Notes: generated by a model not told the origin, from the letters alone. 64,000 nucleotides of DNA from Sipunculus nudus (GCA_026874595.1 CM049309.1:23565033-23629032), one strand, 5' to 3'. Counted from the first letter of the stretch, positions 1 through 12,987 are shown. Made by a program: numbers and translations.

Positions 1-36
1 GTTCTGGTGTTAATTAATTTTCATTATGTCTGCTTG

Positions 37-991
37 GTTGATTTTAGTTTTCAAATGACTGATTGATCAAATGAAAATGTGCGAGCATTCGATTAAGGGG
101 AGGGTATTTGTAATGATAAATGACAGATAATATCTGAAAGCCTTCCAAGGCTATGACGGTTTAACGTTGACTGAACGCTTAAGTCTTTCCTTCGATATCT
201 ATTAACTGATCGCAATAAATGATAAAGAAATGCTTTTTTGCATTTTAATCAAATCAGTTTTAATAACTATTTCTGAAACAGAGTCTCGTGTTATTTTATA
301 GAATATTATTATATTAATAAAAAAATACTTTTTCTTTAGTATAGTTCAGTTGGATTTTGAATTGACTCTGCAGGGGAGGTGCTCATGATGAATAACACAC
401 ACACACAGAAAGAGAGAGATAGAGAGTCTTTTTTGTACCATGATAATAATTGTTAATTGAAACGTCATGAACTTGTTTGCTGGTTTTTTTTCTGACGATA
501 TTATTTACTAACGGCGATGTCAAAAGCATGATGGTATTCGTGGCCGTGGAGCGATATATTTCCCCATCCACGGATCCGGCGGCCGTACACTCCATCCATG
601 ACCGCTGTATATTATTTCCTGCAGCGTGGTATATTTATAGACACTAAAACACCGGGTAAAATAACCAAGTACCAACATCCATAATGTCACGTCAACAGTC
701 ACTCATTGTTACCATGTACAATCTCAACACTGGAAGAGCGAAAACGAGACACACCATCAATCACACACACACACACACACACACCTAAAACCAGGATCAA
801 TGACCCCCCCCCCCTCCCTACCCCAACAAAACTACCATAAATTAAATATATTATTGATATCGAGAGGTTAAGCAATTCAGTTTACACGGAAAACTAAATC
901 ATTAAATTCATGTCCCCGCTGCGTAACCTGCACAGCTATAGCTCCTAAAATCTGATACAGTGAGGAAACGTGATATATCAGGAGCATGACA
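37..991. repeat. Long direct duplication, copy 1
   Basis: This segment recurs at 3897-4853. The two copies read the same base for base as far as I compared them, except that a poly-C run near 803 is two bases longer in the second copy. It holds short CA microsatellites (about 395-406 and 762-784) and no recognisable gene; the small open frames inside are uncharacterised. At its right end copy 1 continues into unique sequence, whereas copy 2 runs straight into minisatellite. Either a very recent duplication or an assembly artefact would explain the near-identity. Confidence 0.95.
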
Positions 992-1239
992 TTGACTAAA
1001 CAGTTAGTAAGCCCACACGGGTCATGTGACGGTTTGTTTACTCAGACGGAAAAGACAGAGCAGAGACAGAGAGTGTGCCATAAGTGATTAGTAATGCATT
1101 GAACAATGGTCAATAATAAAAATTTAAAATATGTTGTAACCATGTATTAATGTTTTATGTTAAACGTCTGCCCTTATTCCTTATTATATAGAGCAATGTT
1201 ATAAAGACACGCCCCTTCCTTGTGATTTGCGCATTTTGA
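992..1239. other. Unique spacer before the minisatellite
   Basis: AT-rich single-copy-looking DNA between the first duplicated segment and the first degenerate minisatellite units. No gene, RNA or repeat was recognised. Confidence 0.5.
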
Positions 1240-3896
1240 CATTATATTCATTCCTATATTGGACATTACGCACTTTTACCTTTTACATTACGCATGTTCA
1301 CAGTTACATTACTTACTCCTACCTAGTTCCTTGGTCATTCTGCACTCCTGTATCATGTACACACTTCTCAGTACTTTAAGAACAGATGGGCTCCAGGGAG
1401 AACCGAAAAAAGGTTCTTAGCAGTGGACAGAGTGTACAACCTTTTAGGATGGTGTAAGGTTCTTCATAGAACTTCATAGTTGTATCGTGTATATATCATA
1501 ATATATGGAACCATGTGGGTTCTTAAAAGAACGATCAAGAACCCTTTTATCTTAGTGTTTACCTTCTATATTAAACACACCTAGCATTTATATTACCCAC
1601 TCCTATCTGTTACATTACCCACTCCTACCTTTTACATAACCTACTCCTACCTTTTACATAACCTACTCCTACCTTTTACATGACCCACTCCTTCTTTTAC
1701 ATTACCCACTCCTACCTTTTACATTACCCACTCCTATCTGTTACATAACCCACTCCTACCTTTTACATAACCTACTTCTACCTTTAACATAACCTACTCC
1801 TACCTTTTACATTACCCACTCCTATCTGTTACATTACCCACTCCTACCTTTTACATAACCTACTCCTACCTTTTACATAACCTACTCCTACCTTTTACAT
1901 GACCCACTCCTACTTTTACATTACCCACTTCAACCTTTTACATTACCCACTCCTACCTTTTACATAACCTACGCCTACCTTTTACATTACCCACTCCTAT
2001 CTGTTACATTACCCACTCCTACCTTTTACATAACCTACTTCTACCTTTTACATAACCTACTCCTACCTTTTACATTACCTTCTCCTATCTGTTACATTAC
2101 CCACTCCTACCTTTTACATAACCTACTACTACCTTTTACATAACCTACTCCTACCTTTTACATGACCCATTCCTACTTTTTCATTACCCACTTCAACTTT
2201 TTACATAACCTACTTCTACCTTTTACATAACCTACTCCTACCTTTTACATTACCCAGTCCTATCTGTTACATTACCCACTCCTACCTTTTACATAACCTA
2301 CTACTACCTTTTACATTAACACTCCTACCTTTTACATAACCCACTCCTACTTTTACATTACCCACTTCTATCTTTTACATTACCCACTCCTACCTTTTAC
2401 ATTACCCACTCCTACCTTTTACATAACCTACGCCTACCTTTTACATTACCAACCCCTACCTTTTACATTACCCACTCCAACCGGTTACATTACACACTTC
2501 TTTCTTTTACATTACCCACTCCTACCTTTTACATTACCCACTCCTATCTGTTACATTACCCACTCCTACCTTTTACATAACCTACTACTACCTTTGACAT
2601 AACCTACTCCTACCTTTTACATGACCCACTCCTACTTTTACATTACCCACTTCAACCTTTTACATTACCCACTCCTACCTTTTACATAACCTACGCCTAC
2701 CTTTTACATTACCCACTCCTATCTGTTACATTACCCACTCCTACCTTTTACATAACCTACTTCTACCTTTTACATAACCTACTCCTACCTTTTACATTAC
2801 CCACTCCTATCTGTTACATTACCCACTCCTACCTTTTACATAACCTACTACTACCTTTTACATTAACACTCCTACCTTTTACATAACCCACTCCTACTTT
2901 TACATTACCCACTTCTACCTTTTACATTACCCACTCCTATCTTTTACATTACCCACTCCTACCTTTTACATAACCTACGCCTACCTTTTACATTACCAAC
3001 CCCTACCTTTTACATTACCCACTCCAACCGGTTACATTACACACTCCTTTCTTTTACATTACCCACTCCTATCTGTTACATTACCCACTCCTACCTTTTA
3101 CATAACCTACTACTACCTTTTACATAACCTACTCCTACCTTTTACATGACCCACTCCTACTTTTACATTACCCACTTCAATCTTTTACATTACCCACTCC
3201 TACCTTTTACATAACCTACGCCTACCTTTTACATAACCTACTCCTACCTTTTACATTACCTTCTCCTATCTGTTACATTACCCACTCCTACCTTTTACAT
3301 AACCTACTACTACCTTTTACATAACCTACTCCTACCTTTTACATGACCCATTCCTACTTTTTCATTACCCACTTCAACTTTTTACATAACCTACTTCTAC
3401 CTTTTACATAACCTACTCCTACCTTTTACATTACCCACTCCTATCTGTTACATTACCCACTCCTACCTTTTACATAACCTACTCCTACCTTTTACATAAC
3501 CTACTCCTACCTTTTACATGACCCACTCCTACTTTTACATTACCCACTTCAACCTTTTACATTACCCACTCCTACCTTTTACATAACCTACGCCTACCTT
3601 TTACATTACCCACTCCTATCTGTTACATTACCCACTCCTACCTTTTACATAACCTACTTCTACCTTTTACATAACCTACTCCTACCTTTTACATTACCTT
3701 CTCCTATCTGTTACATTACCCACTCCTACCTTTTACATAACCTACTACTACCTTTTACATAACCTACTCCTACCTTTTACATGACCCATTCCTACTTTTT
3801 CATTACCCACTTCAACTTTTTACATAACCTACTTCTACCTTTTACATAACCTACTCCTACCTTTTACATTACCCAGTCCTATCTGTTACATTATCT
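1240..3896. repeat. 22-bp minisatellite, block 1
   Basis: A tandem array with a 22-bp unit of the form ACATWACCYACTCCTACCTTTT. The first units (1240-1375) are degenerate; from about 1571 the array is dense. Unit variants (cctatctgttac, acctacgcc, acttcaacc, acccattcc) recur in the same order over hundreds of bases, for example around 1920, 2640 and 3540, so multi-unit blocks have been copied. It is interrupted at 1375-1556 by an unrelated short repeat and ends where the second duplicated segment begins. Confidence 0.95.
1375..1556. mobile_element. GGTTCTT/AAGAACC hairpin repeat inside the minisatellite
   Basis: A non-minisatellite island rich in AGAACC and GGTTCT in both orientations (for example near 1401, 1416, 1458, 1527, 1543). 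A related sequence lies at 35355-35560. The alternating inverted motifs resemble a small foldback or MITE-type element. Edges are approximate and no target duplication was seen. Confidence 0.45.
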
Positions 3897-4853
3897 GTTG
3901 ATTTTAGTTTTCAAATGACTGATTGATCAAATGAAAATGTGCGAGCATTCGATTAAGGGGAGGGTATTTGTAATGATAAATGACAGATAATATCTGAAAG
4001 CCTTCCAAGGCTATGACGGTTTAACGTTGACTGAACGCTTAAGTCTTTCCTTCGATATCTATTAACTGATCGCAATAAATGATAAAGAAATGCTTTTTTG
4101 CATTTTAATCAAATCAGTTTTAATAACTATTTCTGAAACAGAGTCTCGTGTTATTTTATAGAATATTATTATATTAATAAAAAAATACTTTTTCTTTAGT
4201 ATAGTTCAGTTGGATTTTGAATTGACTCTGCAGGGGAGGTGCTCATGATGAATAACACACACACACAGAAAGAGAGAGATAGAGAGTCTTTTTTGTACCA
4301 TGATAATAATTGTTAATTGAAACGTCATGAACTTGTTTGCTGGTTTTTTTTCTGACGATATTATTTACTAACGGCGATGTCAAAAGCATGATGGTATTCG
4401 TGGCCGTGGAGCGATATATTTCCCCATCCACGGATCCGGCGGCCGTACACTCCATCCATGACCGCTGTATATTATTTCCTGCAGCGTGGTATATTTATAG
4501 ACACTAAAACACCGGGTAAAATAACCAAGTACCAACATCCATAATGTCACGTCAACAGTCACTCATTGTTACCATGTACAATCTCAACACTGGAAGAGCG
4601 AAAACGAGACACACCATCAATCACACACACACACACACACACACCTAAAACCAGGATCAATGACCCCCCCCCCCCCTCCCTACCCCAACAAAACTACCAT
4701 AAATTAAATATATTATTGATATCGAGAGGTTAAGCAATTCAGTTTACACGGAAAACTAAATCATTAAATTCATGTCCCCGCTGCGTAACCTGCACAGCTA
4801 TAGCTCCTAAAATCTGATACAGTGAGGAAACGTGATATATCAGGAGCATGACA
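3897..4853. repeat. Long direct duplication, copy 2
   Basis: Second copy of 37-991, offset by 3860 bases and by 3862 after the poly-C tract. It sits inside the 22-bp minisatellite: array sequence abuts it on the left (ctatctgttacattatct) and on the right (cttcaatcttttacatt). The sequence after it matches the array around 3175, as if array and segment were copied together. Confidence 0.95.
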
Positions 4854-5850
4854 CTTCAATCTTTTACATTACCCACTCCTACCTTTTACATAACCTACGC
4901 CTACCTTTTACATAACCTACTCCTACCTTTTACATTACCTTCTCCTATCTGTTACATTACCCACTCCTACCTTTTACATAACCTACTACTACCTTTTACA
5001 TAACCTACTCCTACCTTTTACATGACCCATTCCTACTTTTTCATTACCCACTTCAACTTTTTACATAACCTACTTCTACCTTTTACATAACCTACTCCTA
5101 CCTTTTACATTACCCACTCCTATCTGTTACATTACCCACTCCTACCTTTTACATAACCTACTACTACCTTTTACATTAACACTCCTACCTTTTACATAAC
5201 CCACTCCTACTTTTACATTACCCACTCCTACCTTTTACATAACCTACTACTACCTTTTACATAACCTACTCCTACCTTTTACATGACCCACTCCTACTTT
5301 TACATTACCCACTTCAACCTTTTACATTACCCACTCCTACCTTTTACATAACCTACGCCTACCTTTTACATTACCCACTCCTATTTGTTACATTACCCAC
5401 TCCTACCTTTTACATAACCTACTTCTACCTTTTACATAACCTACTCCTACCTTTTACATTACCCACTCCTATCTGTTACATTACCCACTCCTACCTTTTA
5501 CATAACCTACTACTACCTTTTACATTAACACTCCTACCTTTTACATAACCCACTCCTACTTTTACATTACCCACTTCTACCTTTTACATTACCTACTTCT
5601 ACCTTTTACATTAACACTCCTACCTTTTACATTACCCACTCCTACCTTTTACATTACACACTCCTACCTTTTACATTACCAACCCCTATCTTTTACATTA
5701 CCCATTCCAACCGGTTACATTACACACTCCTACCTTTTACATTACACACTCCTACCTTTTACATTACCAACCCCTACCTTTTACATTACCCACTCCTACC
5801 TTTAACATTACACACTCCTATCTTTTACATTACCCACTCCTACCTATTTC
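4854..5850. repeat. 22-bp minisatellite, block 2
   Basis: Continuation of the same 22-bp array after the second duplicated segment. The first ~200 bases repeat the variant order seen from about 3173. Toward 5600-5850 the units shift to an ACATTACACACTCCTACC form and then decay. No coding content. Confidence 0.95.
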
Positions 5851-6570
5851 CATTACCCATATACACGCTTCTCTTTATTTTGTGCATTACGCAGTGCTAT
5901 GTTAATTGTTACACTGCAGACTCCTTCTCCGTGTATAACTCTGTATTGTGAACCTAAATGTTTTGCTCCTTATACGTTTGTGTTGTATTAATCTCGAGAA
6001 AGTTGCGAGTGGATATTATGTTATAAAGAAGTGGGTCTTGAGAGAATAAGCTGATGGTCTGTGAGTGGTGGATCACATCTGTTGGCCAGTTAATTCAAAC
6101 GCAGGGCATCTGACCTCTGACAGGCTTTGTGATCGCTGCCGGTCTGAAAACAGGTAGGTGTCGTTCTTCATCATCTTGTGAAATGGTGTGGAAGCAGGAT
6201 AAGTGTTCACTGTCAGACCTGAAGATTCCTGCGTCTTACTTTTTATTCCCAGGGCTTATATTACATACTTGAATGGACATGGACTGGAATCTATTTCTGT
6301 TGTTCATATGGCGTGATACTAAAGAAGAAGCTTGCCCGAACGCTGACATAACGTTAAAGAAAACTAGACAAAAGTGTACCCTGTCAGGGAAGGTCGGATC
6401 TGCACAGATCAGTTCCTCATCTATCCTCATACATATAATATATACCTAATGTTGTATATTTATATTAAAGTGTTAAAAAATAATGTAAATTCTATATAGA
6501 GCAATGTACCGGATATTATTGACTAATATATAACTGTGCATGCAACATTCCCATTTACCTTGCTAGGGAT
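5851..6570. other. Unassigned AT-rich stretch
   Basis: Holds a few decayed minisatellite-like words up to about 5930, then sequence with no recognised gene, RNA or repeat. The short minus-strand frame at 6236-6430 has no family resemblance. Confidence 0.4.
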
Positions 6571-6574
6571 GCTT

Positions 6575-6690
6575 GTTTTATTGGCGAAGCGGGTAGAATG
6601 CCTGACTTGTGTGTTACGAGTTCGAATCCGTGATCTGCCCTGTTATTCTTCCCACCGTCACAAATGGTGTCAGAGGTGGGATCCGGCGAG
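6575..6690 (+). mobile_element. tRNA-derived SINE-like head, copy A
   Basis: Contains an A-box-like stretch (TGGCGAAGCGGGTAGA, 6582-6597) and a B-box match (AGTTCGAATCC, 6619-6629) at tRNA-like spacing. There is no acceptor stem that would make it a functional tRNA. A similar module follows at about 6815, sharing the words tgacttgtgtgt and ttcgaatcc. Probably a pol III-derived SINE fragment. Confidence 0.5.
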
Positions 6691-6814
6691 TTGATGTTTC
6701 GCTATAAAGAGCCACTAAGTTCACTTGTGTGATTCCCGGTTTAATTTTCTATGCTCTGGGGACCGAACTTGAATGGGGTGATTGGCTTTTCTAGTGGCCT
6801 TTCTAGTGAAGCTT

Positions 6815-6905
6815 GCTTTATTGACTTAAAGAGAAGAACGTATGACTTGTGTGTCACAGGTTACGGGTTCGAATCCATGGTCGGACCTCTTTCTGTTTTC
6901 ACCCG
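6815..6905 (+). mobile_element. tRNA-derived SINE-like head, copy B
   Basis: Carries a perfect B-box (GGTTCGAATCC, 6866-6876) after the same tgacttgtgtgt stretch as copy A. The A-box is weak. Together with copy A it forms a head-to-tail pair about 245 bp apart, suggesting a dimeric SINE or a local duplication. Confidence 0.45.
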
Positions 6906-7028
6906 TTGCAATATGATATAAAAATAACGTATGGCTATAATTATCAGAAAGAAGTATCTTCATTTTATTATAATTTAACTTCGAAATTTTTATTCACGAA
7001 ACAAGGTTAACTAAAATCACTAATTAGT

Positions 7029-7044
7029 TATATATATATAACTA

Positions 7045-7091
<47 letters not shown>
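7029..7091. repeat. TA microsatellite
   Basis: Nearly uninterrupted TA dinucleotides with two single-base interruptions. Confidence 0.97.
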
Positions 7092-7094
<3 letters not shown>

Positions 7095-7450
7095 AGAGTA
7101 ACCCTCCGTTGTAAAGTGCTCAATGGCCTACAGACTAGGCCAGACATATATTAATTTGAATATTTGTCTTAGAAATATGTAGTTATTATGTTCTCTGATT
7201 CTGTTACCCAACTTTGACAAGAGCTGCAATAAGACATGACATAATTTATTGATAAACGTTATTTCCAAACTTAATATTCTTTGTTCCACCAGCATGTTTC
7301 GGGGCATATTTTCTGGAAAGTTGATAGTTTGGTATACTTTAATGCGAAGCCACACATGTGACGACCTAATATGACAGTCACGGAAAAGCAACCCCACAAA
7401 TTAGTTATTTTTTTTTTTACATTTTGGACTATAACAGATCCATGTGCCAG
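7092..7450. other. Unassigned stretch
   Basis: AT-rich. Two overlapping minus-strand frames (7128-7397 and 7271-7468) show no recognisable domain and are treated as chance. Confidence 0.4.
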
Positions 7451-8538
7451 TATATATGTTACAGTCAATGTGTAAAATCAGTCAGTTTGAAATGCCTGAA
7501 ATTTTCAGTTAATTTACAAAGTGCCTGATTCACTCAGGCAATTTATAAATGACTGAAATTTTCAGGCATTTTTCAAATTGACTGAAAATTAAGTCAGTTT
7601 ATTTGACACATTGACTGAAATGTAATATGGATGAAAAAATACTATTGTGAGAAGGTAACACAGATTTAAATGACATTTCATTTGCTTCATATACCTTACT
7701 CTTACAAAACATTAAAACATTTTATATCATATTATCGCAATTTTGAAGCTAGTTTACAGCAATTTTGAAGCAAATTTGGTCTTGAAAACTGGGGATATTC
7801 TCACTTCAAAAACCAACGTAGAGTATATATAATACTTGGGACAGCAAATGTCCCCTGAGAAACTCCACTAAAAAAATAGATGGTAAGCAAATTAAAAGTA
7901 ACAAATGCAGTCGATATATTTGTGATTAAACACGACCCTTGGTAATTCACTTAAGCATATCTTAATCATGTATTTGATATAAAAAAAAACATATATCTGT
8001 GGTTATCCTTCAATGTTCTACAATTTACATAATCCATTTCACATATTATTGCACATTTCAATGTTTTAATGTTTTATTTAATAAAAAAACTTTAGTTTGA
8101 CTTGATTTTCATTCTTAAATAAGCGAAGATGTAGCCATATGAGTTTTAAAATATAGTATGCACATTTCATTATGTTATTATGGTCTGCATATTTCATCTA
8201 TATGATTCTGGATACCCCTCACCAGTCTGCATGTGTATTTAAGTATAATTACATGATCAGTATTCTTTATAAATGGCCCAGATAAAAGAAAATGGCAAAG
8301 ACTAATTAACAATGTTTGTATCACAAAATGAGATATTTTAAACATAAAAACTATGTCATATCTATTCAGTCAATGTGTCAAATAAACTGGCTGATTATTC
8401 AGTCAATTTTTGTAAAATGCCTGAAAATTTCAGTAATGTTATAAAGTGCCTGAGTGAATCAGGCAATTTATAAATTGACTGAAAATTTCAGGCAATTTAC
8501 AAATCAACTGATTTTACACATTGACTGTAACATATATA
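7451..8538. mobile_element. Mariner-like non-autonomous element with long palindromic terminal repeats
   Basis: Terminal inverted repeats of roughly 170 bp lie at 7451-7620 and 8365-8538. Their ends read TTACAGTCAATGTGTAAAAT and its reverse complement. A TA dinucleotide borders CAGTCAATG on both sides (7460-7461 and 8528-8529), which fits Tc1/mariner insertion, although the inverted match continues outward into TATATATG. Each terminal repeat is itself close to a palindrome centred on TGCCTGATTCACTCAGGCA. The ~745-bp core is AT-rich with no transposase frame. Two separate palindromic MITE insertions are an alternative. Confidence 0.8.
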
Positions 8539-9081
8539 TATATTTATATCTGGAATTTCGTCAACTCGAGAAGGCCTGAGAGTCAGGGTAATCAATGTTT
8601 AAGTGTACATAAAGTCTGCTTAATCAAACGGTAACAACGGAACAACATAAATACTGACGTCTGGCCACAATCACGTAAAGCAGGTTATTAAATATACAGT
8701 TGTCTTGTGGAGTGGCATGGCGTTATTAGAGCGCTGAAGTCGGGACCGCAAGGTTGTGGGTAAGGAACGGATCGGACCGCTTTCATCACTAAAGACTCTT
8801 GGCCAAAGTGTATATCACAAGGGTGCGTCCTCGCAACCGCGGAGTGAATGGCTCCTTTTTATGGGCGGCAAGCAAAATGTAGAACGAAATACTCTCTTGT
8901 GCCTGTAATGGAAACTTTGGTTGTATCCTTCCCAGGGGACTGTGTAAAGCTACAAGAATGAACATACATGACATCAGACTGTTACCCCCTAGCTTTTTCC
9001 TTTGCTCTTCTTTTTCTGACCGGAGAAATATTTAAAAGACGTTCATGCATGTTGTTAAACGTGAGTATTTTGGGCTTTCAT
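8539..9081. other. Unassigned stretch with a possible decayed SINE
   Basis: Around 8705-8765 a tRNA-like run (tggcgttattagagcgctg ... caaggttgtgggt) hints at a decayed SINE head, but the B-box is lost. Otherwise nothing was recognised. Confidence 0.3.
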
Positions 9082-9304
9082 CAGTGGCGGATCCAGAGGC
9101 GCCCCCCACCCCCTAGCTGAGTTGAAACATATCCCATCTTATCTATATGTTTTATTTGTAATTAATTTTAATTTTCATATTTTTTATTCCCTAGCAATTA
9201 GATTATTAAATTGTCTATAGTTTATTATTTTCAAATTCAATAGTTGAGGATATTATTTAACAGCTTTGTGATCGACAACATTTAAGAAAATACCCATTTT
9301 TCTA

Positions 9305-9502
9305 TAAGGAATCTTTCCGTTATTACACTCTGCAGGGTCATAACAACCGTGCGTGAGGCACGGCCTTCCCGTCAGCCTAAAAGAGCTCAGCCTCGGTCTG
9401 GGTCGCCTGCCGTGAAACATATCACGGCTCCTCGGCTGATACTCGAACTCACGATCTGTGCTTTGCTGTGTCAGGTGCGCTGTCTAAACCACAGGAGCCG
9501 GT
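9305..9502 (-). mobile_element. tRNA-derived SINE (minus strand)
   Basis: On the minus strand it starts with a tRNA-like head (CTGTGGTTTAGACAGCGCAC) and has a B-box-like GAGTTCGAGTATC at 9438-9450. The body includes AAGGCCGTGC. A plus-strand relative at 38831-39035 shares the head, the GATCGTGAGTTCGA stretch and AAGGCCGTGC, so the two belong to one family. It lies inside the 9082-9958 transposon. Confidence 0.75.
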
Positions 9503-9822
9503 AACAAATTTGACATACGACTTGAACATTTAAATAATCATTTAACCAGGAGAATTACTTTGAAAAGATGATATTTTGCCAGTAAAAACATAGATGCGTA
9601 TTTTCACCGTTGACATCCACATTTTTCTTTCCAGTTAATATCCTTATTTTTAAAGAGTATAAATATCAAAGCCGGCAATACGTTAATATTACCCAACCCC
9701 AACATAAAAAATCCACATTTTTTATGTGACAGGTTCCTTAAACTGTCCCCTTTACATTACATATATAAAAAAAATCCAATACAGGAGAGGGAAACCCTCT
9801 CCAATACCCTCACCCATATACC

Positions 9823-9825
<3 letters not shown>

Positions 9826-9872
<47 letters not shown>
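9826..9872. repeat. TA microsatellite
   Basis: Pure TA run; it accounts for the isoleucine-tyrosine tract in the small minus-strand frame over this site. Confidence 0.97.
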
Positions 9873-9876
<4 letters not shown>

Positions 9877-9958
9877 TAACTTACAATTAATAATACCCAT
9901 CACCCACCAACATAAATATAAGCGCCTCTCTGTTCTCGAATTTCTGGATCCGCCACTC

Positions 9959-12900
9959 TTCACGTTGTGCAAGTCGTACATAATTTTATCGGCATAAATG
10001 AAATATTGTTAGTTTCATTTTTTCCCCATGCCATTTATCGTTTCTAACCGTTCTTTTTATTATTTAATCCATGAAATATTTTTTTAACTTTTGCAGACTT
10101 CTCTATTTGTACAGAAACTGTAGTGTGCGTCTGAACATTTTAGTTACGGTTTGTAGACGAACAATTGAAACAATTACATGGCATTTCACACACATACATG
10201 CATAGGAAGGAGTTTGTTGTGTGTCTGTGTGTATGTGTTTATTTTCATTTTGATATTCTTAGGGCTTCCCTCAAAATGCTGATTACATATATAATCAGTT
10301 AATATAGAATTGCTAAAAAAGTGAATTTCTTTTTCCCAAAGGATTAATCAGACATATTAAAAAAGCTCTCTCAATTAAACGTAATAACTGTGGGTTGTCT
10401 TTTTCATTGGAATCATCGGGGTTTACATGGACATATGCCATTATCTCACAAAGTAGCTTAACTTCAGCTATCTAGAGATTCCCTTCAGGTACGTCGTGTG
10501 TATCCCCAGGCATATTGTAAATGGCAGTTGATGGTCCTGCGTCGACAAACAACCACAATTTAGCGAAAGCAAAACATAATCAGACATTTGGATTTAAGCT
10601 ACAGTGCAATTAGTGGCAAATGTCTCTGCACTGGTTAAAAACAAAGGCTTTTTATCAGGGATGGAGACAAGTGAATGTACTTTGTCATTTAACCCCACTA
10701 GCATGGATCTACAGATGCCCTCACAGGCATTCTAATAAAAACGGACACTTTAATAGCTTTGTTCTTGCTGGTGTCACTTGTAGATATCAATTAACAAAAG
10801 TGTGATAGAAAATTGTTTTAAAAAAAATATTAAATAATCAGAAGAAATAATAGGTTTTGAGAAATAAATATGTATTTTTGTCTTATAGCTTAAGGCAATG
10901 ACATTCTGTTTAATAATGTACGCCTATTTATGAATAATAATTCAACAACATTCAGTTTCATTTAACAAAAACGACGCATCCGAAAGAATAGTCCAAACAC
11001 ATGAAGATGTATAGGTAACATGAAAATCAATGCCGCAAATTTATAAAATAAATAGTTTGTCGTTACCTTGGGAATATATATAAGGTTTAGTAAAGTGAAA
11101 CTCACTCGTCTATTGCAACAACAAAAGTACGGAGATCAGGCAGTTAATCCTTGAGAGAAGTGGCTAGACGTTGCAGTATTTTACTGTCCACGGGTACAAG
11201 TCCTTGCTATCCAATCTGCCGTACGTATGTCTCACCCGCGGGGTTTTATATGAGGTTCCCGGCTGAGAGCTCTGGTCAAACCGATCTGATCTCCGCGGTG
11301 GACTTCTTTCGTCACTGGAGGTCGGGAAGATAAACAGCTGGTAGACATACTTCCAGAGAGGTAACAGGGGCTTTATTTACCTCAGTAAGTGGTTGACTAT
11401 CCTATACCCGCAACGAAATAATCCCGGTTACCCGGCAGTGACACTGGAGTATCCTTAATTGGTAACTTGACCTGTAACCACGTGACCAGTGACGTCATCA
11501 TTGAGAACGAAGGCCAGTTTATGCTGACGTTCAAACAGCAGTCCCACGGATGTAATGTCCAAATTCGTTACATATTCTAGCAACAGCAACCAAATAAACA
11601 GTCTGTTATTTACTATATATTCGAAGGCTGATATGTGAAATATAGGTTACCATTTTCAAAACGTTTATCAAAAGAATATTTGGGTATTTAAATTAAACAT
11701 ATCACAAAGACGGATAACAAACGTTGTCAGACGTAGATGGTCTTCCAATTTATAACCCTCCAAGATTCATATATTTAATAAAATCTAATAATAAATTTAT
11801 AAACCAAAAGATCTCTCTCACTAACAAACTTGATAAAATTTGAATATTTTCTAAAATATTATAAATTCAATCATCTGTGATCTAAAATTTAAAAGAAATA
11901 AAAAAAACAATCAGAGTATTACAGTAGACATACTTGGTAAACAATTTGACCAATTCAGATTCCAAATCTAAGTATGAGTAGAAAAACCAGGAAATCTATT
12001 AAACATATTCTTTTTATTTTATATGTTCGGAAAGACAAAACAAGCTGATAAGTAGATCGGCAGAAAGACCTCTCGAATGTACCTGATAAATTTGTTTTAT
12101 CAAAGCTTTTCACCTTTTTTTCATCCAGTTCACTGTATCTTTCCTCCATGGTATTCTGATCCGCTAGTGCAAACAAAATTTAATATTTTTTTAGTATTAT
12201 TGTTGCCTTTTTTTCTTGGCTAAATGACGCGGATTACAGTATATGCTCAAAAAGGCATATGTATACATTCGAAATTGAACTAAAAAAAGGATATCATACT
12301 TTATAGTACGCACGAGGTACAGATAAAAAGGTTACCTAAATTAAAATTTACCCAGATACTCGTATTTCAGAGCTAAAAACAGTATGGTGCAGCGTAATTT
12401 GCTATGACATCTTTCATATTATATGACACACAGTTATAAAACACACGCCTGCAATTTAGGCGCCACCTGCCCTCACTTAACCCAACATTTGAGCTTTGTC
12501 AGGGGCTGATTTCAGTGACTCTGCGAGGCTGATGGCGCTGGTTTAATTCTGTTTCCTGCTGGTACAGAGCCTGGGGCAGGACACAGGTGCATGGTGAAGG
12601 CTGAACGAATCAGACCAGACAGATTAGCTAACTTGAACTGAAACACCAAACGTGTGATTGATGGCAATTAATGTGTTGACAAGGGAGTCCCTAGACAAGG
12701 CCGCGTCGTGTGATGTCGTTAAAATATATACATTTATATCTATCAAAATCCATCCAGGCAGCGATGATGAGTGTTATTTCACGGAGTCGCTCGTCCGGCA
12801 GGTTTTTTTTTTTTTTATTTTTTCATATATATTTGTTATTGTTTTATACAATTTTTTTAGTTTACCTTGAATAATTAAATCCATACTAGAATGAGTAAAC

Positions 12901-12987
12901 GGACATCCATAGAGCAATCTAATGCAATTGTAAAAAGGGTACATAAAACAAGTCTACTTGACAAACGATAAAACATTCATAAAAGTA
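9959..12987. other. Unassigned 3-kb stretch
   Basis: AT-rich with poly-A and poly-T runs (12802-12816 is poly-T) and GT-rich DNA near 10200. Small frames at 10620-10805 (+), 11151-11333 (+), 11955-12176 (-) and 12658-12870 (+) have no recognisable domains, splice context or repetition. 11150-11520 is less AT-rich than its surroundings and could be an untranslated exon or an unknown repeat; I cannot support either. Confidence 0.35.

Larger units (their letters stand above)
9082..9958. mobile_element. GGCGGATCCAG-ended non-autonomous DNA transposon
   Basis: Left end CAGTGGCGGATCCAG at 9082 and right end CTGGATCCGCCACTC at 9944-9958 are inverted copies with one mismatch. These ends resemble hAT-type termini common in invertebrate MITEs. 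No clean 8-bp target duplication is visible (gctttcat against ttcacgtt). The interior carries a minus-strand SINE and a TA microsatellite, both probably later additions. No transposase frame. Confidence 0.7.

Noticed and set aside
383-702. Small minus-strand frames repeated at 4243-4562
   Set aside because: Their conservation only reflects the near-identical DNA duplication; both overlap each other in different frames and match no family.
6575-6905. Two tRNA genes
   Set aside because: A/B boxes are present but acceptor stems do not pair; SINE heads are more likely. The same holds for 38831-38905.
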